From Rhizocola hellebori (GTDB lineage Bacteria; Actinomycetota; Actinomycetes; Mycobacteriales; Micromonosporaceae), in assembly GCF_016862955.1 (NCBI RefSeq), contig NZ_BONY01000062.1, forward strand, positions 1-54,641: a DNA stretch of 54,641 bases. The letters are read 5' to 3'. The notes under the pieces were generated by a model. That model worked only from the letters and a program-made list of their open reading frames with translations, searched no databases and had not been told where the DNA came from. This document shows positions 6,796 through 16,317 of this stretch, piece after piece; the stretch's first letter is position 1, and each line of letters begins with the position of its first letter. The position numbers and the translations under genes were made by a program.

Positions 6796-9700
6796 TTGCG
6801 CAGCTCTCGTTACCGTCGCCTACCCATGCTCATTTTCGGGGTGTTCGCACTCCTCGGCGGCGCGATTCCCGGTGCCGTGACCCCCGCACCGGCGGTTGCC
6901 GCTGTCGCGCCCGACCTCAGCGGCATGTCCTTCAAGGTTCTGGTCTTCACCAAATCCGTTGGCCAGCAACATCCCTCGACCCCGGCCGGAGTGGCCGCCA
7001 TCAAAGCGCTGGGCAAGAAACTGCATTTCAGCACCCAGGTCACCGATGATGCCCGCAAGTTCGATGAGCGGCACCTCAAGCAGTACCGCGTGGTGGTGTT
7101 CCTCAACACCAGCGGGGACGTGCTCGATGCCGCGCAGCAGGCCGCATTCGAGGCCTACTTCCGGGAGGGCGGCGGGTTCGTCGGCATCCACGCCGCGATC
7201 GAGGCCGAGCCCGACTGGCAGTTCCTCACCGATGTGCTCGGCGCCCGGGCGACCGGATCGTCGGCGGTGACGCCGGCGCGAATCAAAGTGGCCGACCGGG
7301 TGCACCCGGCTTCGAAGCCGCTGCCGGAATACTGGCCGCGCATCGATCAGTGGTACAACTTCGGCACCAACGTGCGCGGCGTGTCCCACGTGCTCGCCAC
7401 GGTCGAGGAGAGCAGCTACACCGGCGGCGCCATGGGCTTCGACCACCCCATCACCTGGTGCAAGGACTACCAGGGCGGGCGTTCCTTCTACACCGGCCTG
7501 GGCGACACCCCGACCGGGTTCGCCACCACCGATCTGCGCGCCCACCTCGGTGGCGCGATCCGGTGGGCGGCGGGCGTCACCAACGGCGACTGCGGTGCGA
7601 CCGTGCTGGCCAACTACCAGATGGAGTTCATCGCCGCGCCGCCGAATGTCAACGAGCCCATCGGTTTTGACGTGCTGCCCGACGGCCGGGTCGTCCAGAC
7701 CGACCGGCGCGGCGGGGTGCGGCTGCACGACCCGGCCACCAACACCACGCACGTGCTCGCCCAGATTCCTGTCTACCAGGCGAGCGAAGACGGCATGTAC
7801 GGCCCCGCCGTCGACAACGACTTCGCCACCAACCATTGGGTCTACCTTTACTACTCGCCGCTGGAGATGGAGGCGCCCTTCCCGCCGAGCACACCGGTGG
7901 CCAACGCCCCCAACACCGGGACCGATCCGAGCGTGTGGGATCCGTGGCTGGGCTACTTCCAGCTGAGCCGGTTCAAGTTCGTCGACGGGACGACGCCCAC
8001 CCTCGACCTGTCCACCGAGCAGAAGATTCTCAAGGTTCCGGTCAACCGCGGCGCGTGCTGTCACGTCGCGGGGGACATCGACTTCGACTCGCACAACAAT
8101 CTGATGATGGTCACCGGGGACGACACCCCTTCCGGTGGCGGCAATTCGGGCGGCTTCTCCCCGCACAACGACATGATCACCGATACCGGGCTGTACAACG
8201 CCCCGCATGTGGACGCGCGCCGCTCCGCGCTCAACACCAACGATCTGCGCGGCAAGATCCTGCGGATCACGGTGCAGCCCGACGGCAGCTACACCATCCC
8301 GGCCGGAAACCTGTTCACCGGCGCCGAGGAGGGCGGCGGCAAGACACGTCGCGAGATCTATGCGATGGGGTTCCGCAACCCGTTCCGGATCACGGTCGAC
8401 GACGACGATATCGCTTACATCACCGACTATTCGCCCGACTCGCAGACGCCTACGGTGTTCCGCGGCCCGCCCGGTACAGGCAGGATGATGGTCGTCGACC
8501 GGCCGGCGAACTACGGCTGGCCCCTGTGCGTGCAACCGGATCTGCCCTACTACCGATGGAACTTCAACACCAGCACGCCGCTGGAGGACCCGCCGCAGAC
8601 CCACGAGTGCGACAACCCGGCGCGTGGCCCGGCCAACCTGTCGCGCTGGAACACCGGCCTGACCTACTCGCCGCCGGTTTCGCGTTCCGAGGTTTGGTAC
8701 TCGTACCAGGACAACAATGCCGCCAACCCGCTGGGCACCCCCTGCGTGGCCAACTACACGCAGAACCCGCCCGGGACGTGTCCGCAGCTGTTCCCGGAGC
8801 TGGCCACCGGCGGCGTCGGCCCGCACGGCGCGGCGAAGTACGACTACAACCCGCGCAACCCGAACCCAACCAAGTTCCCCGAATACTTCGACAACGCCGT
8901 CTTCTTCGGCGAGTTCACCCGCGACTATCTGCGGGAGATCCGCTTCGATTCGCAGGGCAACGTATTCAAGATAAACAGTGTGCTCAACTGTGGGGCGGCC
9001 CCTACCACGCCCGCGAAGCCGTTCCTGTGCGACAACCCGATGGACATGATGTGGGGCGACGACGGGAACTTCTATCTGCTCACCTACGGCGACGGCTTCT
9101 TCGCCATCAACCCCGACGCCGCGCTCGTCAAGTTCAGCTACGTCAAGGGTTTGCGGGCGCCGATCGCGGTGGTGAAGGCCACCCCGACCGATGGGACGGC
9201 GCCGCTGACGGTCGCCTTCTCCAGCGAGGGCTCCCGCGATCCCGACCCGGGGGACTCGATCCGTTTCGCGTGGGACTTCGATGGCAACGGCACGGTCGAC
9301 TCGATGGATCCGAACCCGTCGTTTACGTACCCCACAAATGGTGTCTTCACAGCACGGCTGACCGTCACCGATTCCAGCGGCAAGAGCGCGTCGGCCAATA
9401 CCACCATCACGGTCGGCAACACCTCGCCCACGGTCGACCTCACCCTGCCGGCCGACGGCAGCCTGTTCAGTTTCGGTGACACGATCCCGTTCGCGGTCAC
9501 CGTCTCCGATCCGCAGGACGGCCCGATCGACTGTGGCCGGGTCGAGGTCACCTTCGTCCTGGGGCACGACTCGCACGGGCACGCCGAGACCACCGTGCAC
9601 GGGTGCAGCGGCACCCTGCCCACCTTCGCCGAGGATGTTTCCCACGGCGGCAATGTCTTCGGCAGCGTGGTCGCCTCCTACACCGATCTGGGCGGCCCGG

Positions 9701-10137
9701 GTGGAATCCCGCCGCTGACCACGGTCGACCAGGTGAGCATCCTGCAGAAGCGGCAGCAGGTGGAGTTCGCCGTCGACCAGGCGGGGACCAACACCGCGCC
9801 CACCGCCGATGTCGGGGGTGGCCTGCACCGGGGCAGTCTGGGCAACGGAGACTGGCTGGCGCTCAACGGTTCCTACCGCCTGGCCGGGGTGGACACGCTC
9901 ACCTTCCGCACCTCCGGCGGCACCGGCGGGGTGGAGGTTCACCTCGACGCGGTCGACGGGCCGCTGCTCAGCACGGTGACGATCGCCGCCACGGCCGACG
10001 CGAACACCTTTGTCAGTCAGCCTTTCCCGATCGCCGACCCGGGTGGCACCCACCGGATCTACCTGGTTTTCCGGCCGGTGACCGGCGGGCCTGCGAACAA
10101 TTTCTTCAACCTCAACTGGGTCGAGTTCGCCCCCTAA
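6796..10137 (+). CDS. Secreted multidomain protein: ThuA-like + PQQ sugar dehydrogenase-like propeller + PKD + CBM6
   Basis: A 1113-residue exported protein. The signal peptide ends near AVAA (about residue 37). A ThuA-like domain at about 46-265 is followed by a GSDH-type beta-propeller at about 276-775, with CCHVAGD (candidate catalytic His), NTNDLRGKILRI, GFRNPFRI and NYGWP. A PKD domain at about 795-875 contains FAWDFDGNGTVD. An Ig-like region with GHDSHGHAE follows at about 876-990, then a C-terminal CBM6-like sandwich. GSDH enzymes oxidise aldoses with PQQ, and ThuA proteins are tied to 3-keto-sugar metabolism. In this paralog two ThuA positions normally occupied by His are not (LGARATGSSAVTP and TGLGDTPTG), so the ThuA part may be altered. 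The TTG start has GCGAGG 5 nt upstream. It pairs with the Tat protein downstream. Confidence 0.85.
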   Translation: MRSSRYRRLPMLIFGVFALLGGAIPGAVTPAPAVAAVAPDLSGMSFKVLVFTKSVGQQHPSTPAGVAAIKALGKKLHFSTQVTDDARKFDERHLKQYRVVVFLNTSGDVLDAAQQAAFEAYFREGGGFVGIHAAIEAEPDWQFLTDVLGARATGSSAVTPARIKVADRVHPASKPLPEYWPRIDQWYNFGTNVRGVSHVLATVEESSYTGGAMGFDHPITWCKDYQGGRSFYTGLGDTPTGFATTDLRAHLGGAIRWAAGVTNGDCGATVLANYQMEFIAAPPNVNEPIGFDVLPDGRVVQTDRRGGVRLHDPATNTTHVLAQIPVYQASEDGMYGPAVDNDFATNHWVYLYYSPLEMEAPFPPSTPVANAPNTGTDPSVWDPWLGYFQLSRFKFVDGTTPTLDLSTEQKILKVPVNRGACCHVAGDIDFDSHNNLMMVTGDDTPSGGGNSGGFSPHNDMITDTGLYNAPHVDARRSALNTNDLRGKILRITVQPDGSYTIPAGNLFTGAEEGGGKTRREIYAMGFRNPFRITVDDDDIAYITDYSPDSQTPTVFRGPPGTGRMMVVDRPANYGWPLCVQPDLPYYRWNFNTSTPLEDPPQTHECDNPARGPANLSRWNTGLTYSPPVSRSEVWYSYQDNNAANPLGTPCVANYTQNPPGTCPQLFPELATGGVGPHGAAKYDYNPRNPNPTKFPEYFDNAVFFGEFTRDYLREIRFDSQGNVFKINSVLNCGAAPTTPAKPFLCDNPMDMMWGDDGNFYLLTYGDGFFAINPDAALVKFSYVKGLRAPIAVVKATPTDGTAPLTVAFSSEGSRDPDPGDSIRFAWDFDGNGTVDSMDPNPSFTYPTNGVFTARLTVTDSSGKSASANTTITVGNTSPTVDLTLPADGSLFSFGDTIPFAVTVSDPQDGPIDCGRVEVTFVLGHDSHGHAETTVHGCSGTLPTFAEDVSHGGNVFGSVVASYTDLGGPGGIPPLTTVDQVSILQKRQQVEFAVDQAGTNTAPTADVGGGLHRGSLGNGDWLALNGSYRLAGVDTLTFRTSGGTGGVEVHLDAVDGPLLSTVTIAATADANTFVSQPFPIADPGGTHRIYLVFRPVTGGPANNFFNLNWVEFAP

Positions 10138-10156
10138 ACCCATAAAGGAGAAGCAC

Positions 10157-11446
10157 ATGGCTTTGCACGGCAAGATAAGTCGTCGCCGGTTACTGACCGG
10201 CACGGCCGCTGCGGCGGCGATCGGCCCCGCATCGGTGTTTGCCGCGTCTTCGGCGAGCGCGGCGAATGGGCGGCTCATCCCGGCTGGCAAGATGGGAACG
10301 ATCACCTTCACCCAGCGCGATGTCCCCAGCAGGGTCGGCATCGCGGCCAGCGCCGCCCTCGGGGTGGCACCAACGATGGGTTACCTCGGTGGCCCGAACT
10401 TCCCGCACGATCCCACCGATCTCGGGCCGTTGGTGCCACTGCCGGGCGGTTGGCTGGAGCTCTTCGACTACCTGGCCGGTCTGGGTTTCAGGCAGATCGA
10501 ATTCGCCGGCTACGGCCAGAACGCCGCCAATCCCGGCGGGGCCGCGCCCAACCCGGCGCCCGGTGGGGTCACCACCCCGGAATCGCGTGCCGCCTACCTC
10601 GCTTATGCGCGAACGCTTCGGGGCTTCCTGGACGACTTCGATCTGGAGGCGATCGGCAATCACGGCTTCATTCCGAGCACCTGGCCCGGCCCGAACAGCC
10701 CGGGCGGCGCGATGACCCCGGCCGATTACGACCGCTTCCAAACCGAGCTTGAGTTCGCCTCGATTCTGGGGATGCCCTATATGGGTACCGGAAACGACCC
10801 CACCAATGCCAATGACCGCAACATAGAACCGTGGACCATCGCCGGAGAGAAATGGGAAGCGCTCAACGAGATCAGCATGCGCTCGTGCATCCAGCTGTAT
10901 CCGCACAACCATTCGCCGGCGTACAACTTCCTGCAGGACGGTCCCATGGTCACCGTCACCCAGGATCGGGTCACCGGCGCGCCGATCGCCCCGACCGTGG
11001 TGCGCGGCGAGTCCGGCAAACGCCTGATGCAGCACTATCTCGACATAACCAGCCGCAAATGCGTGGTGGAGCTGGACGTCTACTGGTCGCACGTGGCGCA
11101 GCACCAGTGGCGCTGGCGCTACGACTGGGACGGCAACCGGGTCGAGGACATCTTCGACCCCACCCGTCAGGTGGCGCGCCAAACCAAGCGCTACGCCCTG
11201 TTCCACGCGAAGGACGGCGACAGCACCGGCGAGCCATTGGGAGTCGGCAACGGCTACACGTTCATCCCGTTCGGTGATCCGCGCAGCGACATCGATTTCG
11301 AACACTTCTACCGCAACATCGGCGCCAAGGGTTTCCACAACTCCAACTACGAGCAGGACAACGCTCCCGGCGGCAGCGCCGACCCGGGGCAGTCCCTGCG
11401 CCATTCGGCGATCAGCGCCGCGGGCATGAAGGGCCTGCGCGGATAG
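10157..11446 (+). CDS. Tat-exported TIM-barrel protein of the sugar phosphate isomerase/epimerase superfamily
   Basis: A 429-residue protein with a twin-arginine signal (SRRRLLTG, residues 8-15) and a likely cut after ASA near residue 35. The mature protein resembles AP-endonuclease-2-type TIM barrels: LFDYLAGLGFRQIEFAGYGQ (strand 1), LEAIGNHGF, and later strands with VVELDVYWSH, YALFHAKDGD and GFHNSNYEQDN. These motifs fit the secreted isomerase/epimerase-like proteins often found beside ThuA and dehydrogenase genes in sugar loci. Export suggests it acts on a sugar, not a sugar phosphate. AAAGGAG lies 8 nt before the ATG. It follows the ThuA gene by 19 nt, so both probably form one operon. 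The substrate is unknown. Confidence 0.82.
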   Translation: MALHGKISRRRLLTGTAAAAAIGPASVFAASSASAANGRLIPAGKMGTITFTQRDVPSRVGIAASAALGVAPTMGYLGGPNFPHDPTDLGPLVPLPGGWLELFDYLAGLGFRQIEFAGYGQNAANPGGAAPNPAPGGVTTPESRAAYLAYARTLRGFLDDFDLEAIGNHGFIPSTWPGPNSPGGAMTPADYDRFQTELEFASILGMPYMGTGNDPTNANDRNIEPWTIAGEKWEALNEISMRSCIQLYPHNHSPAYNFLQDGPMVTVTQDRVTGAPIAPTVVRGESGKRLMQHYLDITSRKCVVELDVYWSHVAQHQWRWRYDWDGNRVEDIFDPTRQVARQTKRYALFHAKDGDSTGEPLGVGNGYTFIPFGDPRSDIDFEHFYRNIGAKGFHNSNYEQDNAPGGSADPGQSLRHSAISAAGMKGLRG

Positions 11447-11460
11447 TGCGGGAAACGGGT

Positions 11461-11496
11461 GCATGCCGCCCGGCGTGGCCACGCCGGGCGGCATGC
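11461..11496. terminator. Perfect 36-bp palindrome, probable bidirectional terminator
   Basis: An 18-bp GC-rich arm is followed directly by its exact reverse complement with no spacer, between two convergent genes. There is no T-run, as is common for GC-rich actinobacterial terminators. The rest of the 246-nt gap (11447-11692) shows nothing recognisable. Confidence 0.65.
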
Positions 11497-11692
11497 TTCC
11501 TGTTCGGTGGGCCGGCGCCGGCGCGGGAGGATCCCTTCCCGAGCCCAGCACCTTCCCGAACCCCAACGCCGCACCTGCGACGGCCGTGCCGCCTCGTGGT
11601 GTTTAGGCCGTTGGCGTCGGGGCGTTGTCGCCCTATTGCCAAGTCTCGATACCAGCCTAGGCGAGCGCAGTTGTGGATTCAACGATTTCGGG

Positions 11693-12367
11693 CTATGCCT
11701 CGAGGTCCGCGCTCTGCCGCTCGAATTCGGCGTCGGTCAGCACCCCGCGCTCGTGCAGCCGCTTGAGCACGTGCAGCTGGCTCACCTGCTGACGCGGCTC
11801 AGAGATCCGCGCCGGCTGAACGGGCGCGATCACCAGCTGCGGCATCGGCGCCGGCACCGGTCTGCCGTGGCGCTCGCACCATGACTCGTGATGGCGGCGA
11901 AGGCTGGTCAGGATGTCGTCGTAGTGCTTCGGCCCGGTCGCGAGGCGACCCAGCTCGGGGCGAAAGGTGAAGGGCCGCATGAAATCCCCGCGCTGAACCG
12001 GGGTCTGCACCAATGGGCCGTCCAGCCGGTGGATGACGATGGCGTCGCGTCCCATGTAGAGACCGCCGATGGTGGCCAGGCCGTTGCCGATCTCGCGCAC
12101 GTTCTCCCACGGCACCATCGTGGTGTTCAGCAGCGAGCGGCTCTTGATGCCCTGATCGCTGACATAGACGCCCAACATGCTCCGGCGCCCGCCGACGAGA
12201 ATGCCGGCGGTCGCGATGGCGGCGAGCAGGACCACGAGCCAGCTCGGCGCGTCGTTCGCCACCATCTCGTAGCCGATCCCGCCGCAGGCGACGATCCCGA
12301 CCACCAGGCCGAAAATGGCCTTCACCGTGGCCAAGTCCAAAGAGTAGGGCCGCTCCCACCGTGTCAT
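11693..12367 (-). CDS. Membrane protein with C-terminal SHOCT domain
   Basis: A 224-residue protein. Two hydrophobic helices lie at about residues 14-32 (VKAIFGLVVGIVACGGIGY) and 41-60 (WLVVLLAAIATAGILVGG). A cytoplasmic PH-like region follows, with GVYVSDQGIKSRSLLNTTMV and WENVREIG. The C-terminus is a SHOCT helix-turn-helix segment (LHVLKRLHERGVLTDAEFE), a short domain typical of actinobacterial membrane proteins and thought to mediate oligomerisation. The ATG at 12367 is the first sensible start. It has no ribosome site but has CATCAT 6 nt upstream, so it may be leaderless. No functional link to the sugar genes on either side is evident. Confidence 0.75.
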   Translation of the reverse strand: MTRWERPYSLDLATVKAIFGLVVGIVACGGIGYEMVANDAPSWLVVLLAAIATAGILVGGRRSMLGVYVSDQGIKSRSLLNTTMVPWENVREIGNGLATIGGLYMGRDAIVIHRLDGPLVQTPVQRGDFMRPFTFRPELGRLATGPKHYDDILTSLRRHHESWCERHGRPVPAPMPQLVIAPVQPARISEPRQQVSQLHVLKRLHERGVLTDAEFERQSADLEA

Positions 12368-12407
12368 GTGGACATGATGACCGATCGTGTCGAGCCCGGG
12401 GGGAGAT

Positions 12408-12446
12408 GAGGCGCGGCGCGGGCTGTGCGGGCCCGCGCCGCGCCTC
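12408..12446 (-). terminator. Hairpin terminator after the second ThuA-dehydrogenase gene
   Basis: A perfect 16-bp GC-rich stem (12408-12423 with 12431-12446) and a 7-nt loop lie 22 nt past the stop of the minus-strand gene. There is no T-run. Confidence 0.7.
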
Positions 12447-12468
12447 CTTCCTCCCACCATGAGGTGTG

Positions 12469-15400
12469 CTATGAGGTGACGGTCAATCTCCATTGCTGAT
12501 TGGCGCCGGTGTGGCAGGGCCACTGGATCAGCGCGGCGCCGTTGGTGGTGGCGGCACCGTTGACGTCGAGGCACTTTCCGCTGTGCACGGCGCGCAGCTG
12601 GTAGACCCCGGCGGTGCTGGTCGTGACCGCCTGCCACTTCTGGTTGTCCTGGTTGTTGCAGGTGAGCTGGACCATGGTGGCGGCGTCGGCGGTGGATCCG
12701 GCCGAGGCGGCAAGGCACTTGCCGCTGTGCACCGCTTTGAGATAGACCAGCCCGCCGCCCGCGTCGACGGCCTGCCACTTCTGGTTGTTGCCACCGGTGG
12801 CCGACCATTGCACGACCGCCGCATTGTCCGCTGTGGATACTCCGCTGACATCGGCGAGCAGGTTGCTGTGCACGGCGGCCATGGTGTAGGTGCGCCCGGC
12901 TATCCCGGTCGGGTTGGTGCCGACCCCGGCGCCGCCGAAGGTGAACGCGTCGACATCGAAGGAGTTGTCGGCGCTGGATTTGAACACCAGGTACAGATTG
13001 TGCGTGCCGCTCAGGGCGCTCACCGGGACGGAGGCCAGGTTCTGGTAGTTGTCCCAGCCGCCGGTGCTGGGCACCGCCGCGGTGGCGAGCAGCTGCCCGG
13101 TCGGTGAGTCCGCGCGCAGCTCGATCGTGGCGCCGCCGCTGGGCGAGGAAACCCGGTAGCTGATCGAGTTGATGTTCTGCAGGTTCATCGGGCTGAACAT
13201 GAGCCAGTCATTGTTGCTGATGTCGCCGATGCGGTTGCCGCTCTCGGCACCCGCCTGCGCGATCACCCGGATGCCCGATTGAGACGTGAAGTACTCCGCC
13301 TGCTTGTGCTTGGGCTGCAGGGTGGCGTTGGCGAATCCGGTCAGCCTGCCCACCGACCCGTTGCCGTTGTCCTGATAGCGGGCGTTGAGCAGGTAGAAAA
13401 GGTTGGCCCCGTCGGGGTGCCCGCCCAGCACGGAGGTGTTGATGGTGCCCGAGCAGCCGGGAAGATCGCTGGTCGGGTGGGCGTGGTCGTCGTGGCCGAG
13501 CGCCGGGTTGAGGAAGACCTGCGCGCAGTTGATGGTGCCGTCCTGGGCATCGGTGACGCTGATGCCATAGGCGACGTTCTGCCCGAAGTCGAGCATGCCG
13601 CCGTTGGGCGGGCCGGTGATGGTGACCACCGGCGCGTTGTTGCCCACCGTGATCGGGATGGTGGTGCTCGACGAGCGCCCGGTGTTGTCGCTGACGGTCA
13701 GCCTCGCGTTGAAGTTGCCGTTGGCGGTGTAGACCCGCGACGGGTTGGCTGCGGTGGAGTCGGTGCTGCCGTTGCCGTCGAAGTCCCAGGCGAAGGTGAT
13801 CGGGTTGCCGTCGGGGTCGAACGAGCCCGCGCTGGAGAAGGCGACCGTCAGCGGGGCCAAACCGTTGGTGGGGTTGGCCGTGGCCCGTGCCGCGGGTGCC
13901 CTTCCGCCCGGTACGTAGTCGATGCGGTACAGGCCCGAGTCGTTGTTGCCGCCACCGAACTCCGATCCCCACTCCAGCACGTAAAGCGAGCCGTCCGGAC
14001 CGAAGCGCATGGCCATGGGTTTGATGAAGTTCCCGCCCGGCAGGAACGGGTTGATTTTGACCAGGTTGCCGGACGAGTCGAAGTGGATTTCCTTGACGAA
14101 GTTGCGCGACCACTCGTAGAAGAAGTGCACGCCGCTGTAGTAGGCGGGGAACTTGGTGGCCGACGTGCTGGCCGCGTTGTAGCGATACACCGGTCCACCC
14201 ATCGGGGCCGAGCCGCCGCTGGACATCTCCGGGAAGGTGGTCGAGGCCGGGTAGCCGTACCAGATCTGCGGCTGCACCAGAGCCGGCAATGTGCGCAGGC
14301 CGGTGTTGTTGGGCGAGTCGTTGACCGGGGCGTTGCAGTTGAACTTGGCGCCGACCACCCCGGTGTCCGGGTTGTAGGGCGCGTAGGCCTGGTTGTTGCC
14401 ATGGCAGAACGGCCAGCCGAAGTTGCCCGCCTGCTTGATGACGTTGAGCTCGACCAGACCTTCGGGCCCACGGTTGGTGGTGGGCGGGTTGCGGTCCGGG
14501 CCGTAGTCGGCCAGGTTGAGCCATCCGGTCTGCATGTCGACCTCGAACCGGAACGGGTTGCGGAATCCCATGGCGTAGATCTCGGGCCGCGTCTGAGCCG
14601 TGCCCGGCGCGAACAGGTTGCCACTGGGGATCGTGTAGGTGCCGTTGGCCTCCGGGTGGATCCGCAGGACCTTGCCGCGCAGATCGTTGGTGTTGCCCGC
14701 GGTGCGGGCCGCGTCGAGCATGCTCTTGCCCGCACGCCAGTCCAGCGGCGCGTATCCCTGCCAGGCGGGGTCCAAATTGGGCGGTGTGTCGTCGCCGACG
14801 CTCAGGTAGAGATTGCCGTTGGGGCCGAACGCGACGTACCCGCCGGTGTGCCCGGGTTCGCTGAAGGTGCGGTCGCGGTAGGCCGGGACGTTGAGCACGG
14901 CCACCTCACTGGACAGGTTGACGGTGTCGCCGCTGACGGTGAAGCGGGAGAGCCGGTTGATGTCGGTCGGGCTGGTCCGCGGGGACCAGTAAAGGTAGAT
15001 CCAGTTGGTGGTGGCGAAGTTGGGATCCAGCGCCATGCCGACCAGACCGTCCTCGCCGCCGGTGTAGACGTCGAGCTGGGCCGCGGTCACGGTGGAGGCC
15101 GTGCTGGGCTTGTAGATTTTCACCGCCCCGCCGCGCTGCACGTAGAAGACCCGTCCGTCCGGCGCGATGTCCAGTGCCATCGGGTCAACGGTGTTCTGAT
15201 CGAGGCTGATCTTGTCGAAGTTGGACCACACCGTGCCGCCGCAGTCACCGGCCACGTTGCCGGCTGCCCACTTGACACCGCCGAGGATGTGGTTGCGGAA
15301 GTTGGTCTCGCTGTACGAGGCGATGTCGTGGCCCATGGCGGTGGCCCAGACCCGGCCGCCTTCGGTGTCGCGGCACCACGAGATCGGATGGTCCGGTCCC

Positions 15401-16026
15401 ATGGCCGAGCCACCCGGGTTGTAGGTGCGCTCGTCCGCGGTCACGAGCACGTGCACATCGCCGCGCGCGTTGCGGTCGAAGTTGTACCACTCCTCGGTGC
15501 GCACCCAGTTGTCCGGCAACCCGGCCGTGGACGGGTGCACCTTGTCGGCGACCTTGGCGGTGCCCTGTAGGGAGCCGGGGGAGTGGGCGGGCATGTGCGC
15601 GCCGCCGTTGATGGTCTGGTCCCACCACGGGAAGTCGGTGTCGATGCCCATGTCGGTGGCGTTGTGGATGGCCACGATTCCCTTGCCGCTGCGCAGATAG
15701 TTCTGCACGGCTTCGCGCTGCGCGGTGTTGTCGAAGACCATGCCGGAGGCCTGGAACATCACGAGCACGTCGAAGGTGGCCAGGTTGGCGGGGGTGAACG
15801 AGGTGGCCGAGTTCTCCGAGGTGACGATCTCGAAGTTGTTGGCGGTGGCCAGCTGGCTGAACATGGTCAGTCCGGCGGGAATGGAGTCGTGCCGGAATCC
15901 GGCGGTCTCGCTGAAGATCAGGGCCCGGAACGCGGGTGCGGCTGCCACCGGTGTGCTCACCAGCGATTGGGCGAGCGCGATGACCAGGGCAATGAATCCA
16001 CTTAGGACAGCTTGGCGGCGGCCCAT
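12469..16026 (-). CDS. Secreted multidomain protein: ThuA + PQQ sugar dehydrogenase-like propeller + PKD + CBM6 + ricin-type lectin
   Basis: A 1185-residue paralog of the gene at 6796. The signal peptide ends near VAAAP (residue 30). The ThuA domain (about 33-259) keeps family features: GIVAIHNATD, the His of GGAHMPAH, GPDHPISWC and AMGHD. The GSDH propeller (about 271-707) has GHTGGYVAFGPNG with the candidate catalytic His, NTNDLRGKVLRI, GFRNPFRFEV and NFGWPF. PKD follows at about 716-800 (FAWDFDGNGSTD), then an Ig-like region with GHDDHAHP, CBM6 at about 909-1035, and a ricin-type trefoil (about 1044-1185) with three QxW repeats. It is predicted to bind polysaccharide or glycan and oxidise or cleave released sugars outside the cell; PQQ is required. 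AGGAGGAGC precedes the ATG. Divergent from the ABC transporter. Confidence 0.9.
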   Translation of the reverse strand: MGRRQAVLSGFIALVIALAQSLVSTPVAAAPAFRALIFSETAGFRHDSIPAGLTMFSQLATANNFEIVTSENSATSFTPANLATFDVLVMFQASGMVFDNTAQREAVQNYLRSGKGIVAIHNATDMGIDTDFPWWDQTINGGAHMPAHSPGSLQGTAKVADKVHPSTAGLPDNWVRTEEWYNFDRNARGDVHVLVTADERTYNPGGSAMGPDHPISWCRDTEGGRVWATAMGHDIASYSETNFRNHILGGVKWAAGNVAGDCGGTVWSNFDKISLDQNTVDPMALDIAPDGRVFYVQRGGAVKIYKPSTASTVTAAQLDVYTGGEDGLVGMALDPNFATTNWIYLYWSPRTSPTDINRLSRFTVSGDTVNLSSEVAVLNVPAYRDRTFSEPGHTGGYVAFGPNGNLYLSVGDDTPPNLDPAWQGYAPLDWRAGKSMLDAARTAGNTNDLRGKVLRIHPEANGTYTIPSGNLFAPGTAQTRPEIYAMGFRNPFRFEVDMQTGWLNLADYGPDRNPPTTNRGPEGLVELNVIKQAGNFGWPFCHGNNQAYAPYNPDTGVVGAKFNCNAPVNDSPNNTGLRTLPALVQPQIWYGYPASTTFPEMSSGGSAPMGGPVYRYNAASTSATKFPAYYSGVHFFYEWSRNFVKEIHFDSSGNLVKINPFLPGGNFIKPMAMRFGPDGSLYVLEWGSEFGGGNNDSGLYRIDYVPGGRAPAARATANPTNGLAPLTVAFSSAGSFDPDGNPITFAWDFDGNGSTDSTAANPSRVYTANGNFNARLTVSDNTGRSSSTTIPITVGNNAPVVTITGPPNGGMLDFGQNVAYGISVTDAQDGTINCAQVFLNPALGHDDHAHPTSDLPGCSGTINTSVLGGHPDGANLFYLLNARYQDNGNGSVGRLTGFANATLQPKHKQAEYFTSQSGIRVIAQAGAESGNRIGDISNNDWLMFSPMNLQNINSISYRVSSPSGGATIELRADSPTGQLLATAAVPSTGGWDNYQNLASVPVSALSGTHNLYLVFKSSADNSFDVDAFTFGGAGVGTNPTGIAGRTYTMAAVHSNLLADVSGVSTADNAAVVQWSATGGNNQKWQAVDAGGGLVYLKAVHSGKCLAASAGSTADAATMVQLTCNNQDNQKWQAVTTSTAGVYQLRAVHSGKCLDVNGAATTNGAALIQWPCHTGANQQWRLTVTS

Positions 16027-16152
16027 AGGAAGCTCCTCCTGAGGATGGGGGCTGGGTTAGCCGGCACACCCGCCGCGGTAAGCCGTTCGATTGGCAGCCT
16101 TGCTTACGGAATCACTCAAGTCAATGCCAACTTTTGATGGAATCGACAGAAC

Positions 16153-16184
16153 TTCGGTTTGTTTGAGCAAAAAACAAAACCGAA
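16153..16184. promoter_or_regulatory. Imperfect inverted repeat, candidate operator
   Basis: TTCGGTTTGTTT (16153-16164) pairs with AAACAAAACCGAA (16172-16184) with a single bulged A and a 7-nt spacer. Its central part overlaps one TTTGAGCAAAA copy. Candidate binding site of a regulator such as the FadR-type protein downstream. Confidence 0.45.
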
Positions 16185-16317
16185 CAAGATCAATCAATAG
16201 CCATATTTCTGCAGCTCAACCTCGCATTATTAAAACGTGACTATTTCCCGATCGTTGCGGCCTTGTCAATTCCGTGACCAATGGCCTACCGTCCAGCCCA
16301 CGGAGTTTCGACGATTT

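Noticed and set aside
6820-10341. A 1173-codon open frame on the minus strand opposite the first ThuA gene
   Set aside because: It is the antisense shadow of a gene with clear signal peptide and domains; its translation is Arg/Gly/Val-rich without motifs, as expected for the complement of GC-rich codons.
12368-12808. N-terminal extension of the SHOCT protein into the second ThuA gene
   Set aside because: It would cross the terminator hairpin and overlap the ricin domain of the neighbour; the membrane protein starts naturally at 12367.
13279-15570. A 763-codon plus-strand open frame inside the second ThuA gene
   Set aside because: Antisense shadow; no ribosome site or domain, low-complexity G/R/V composition.
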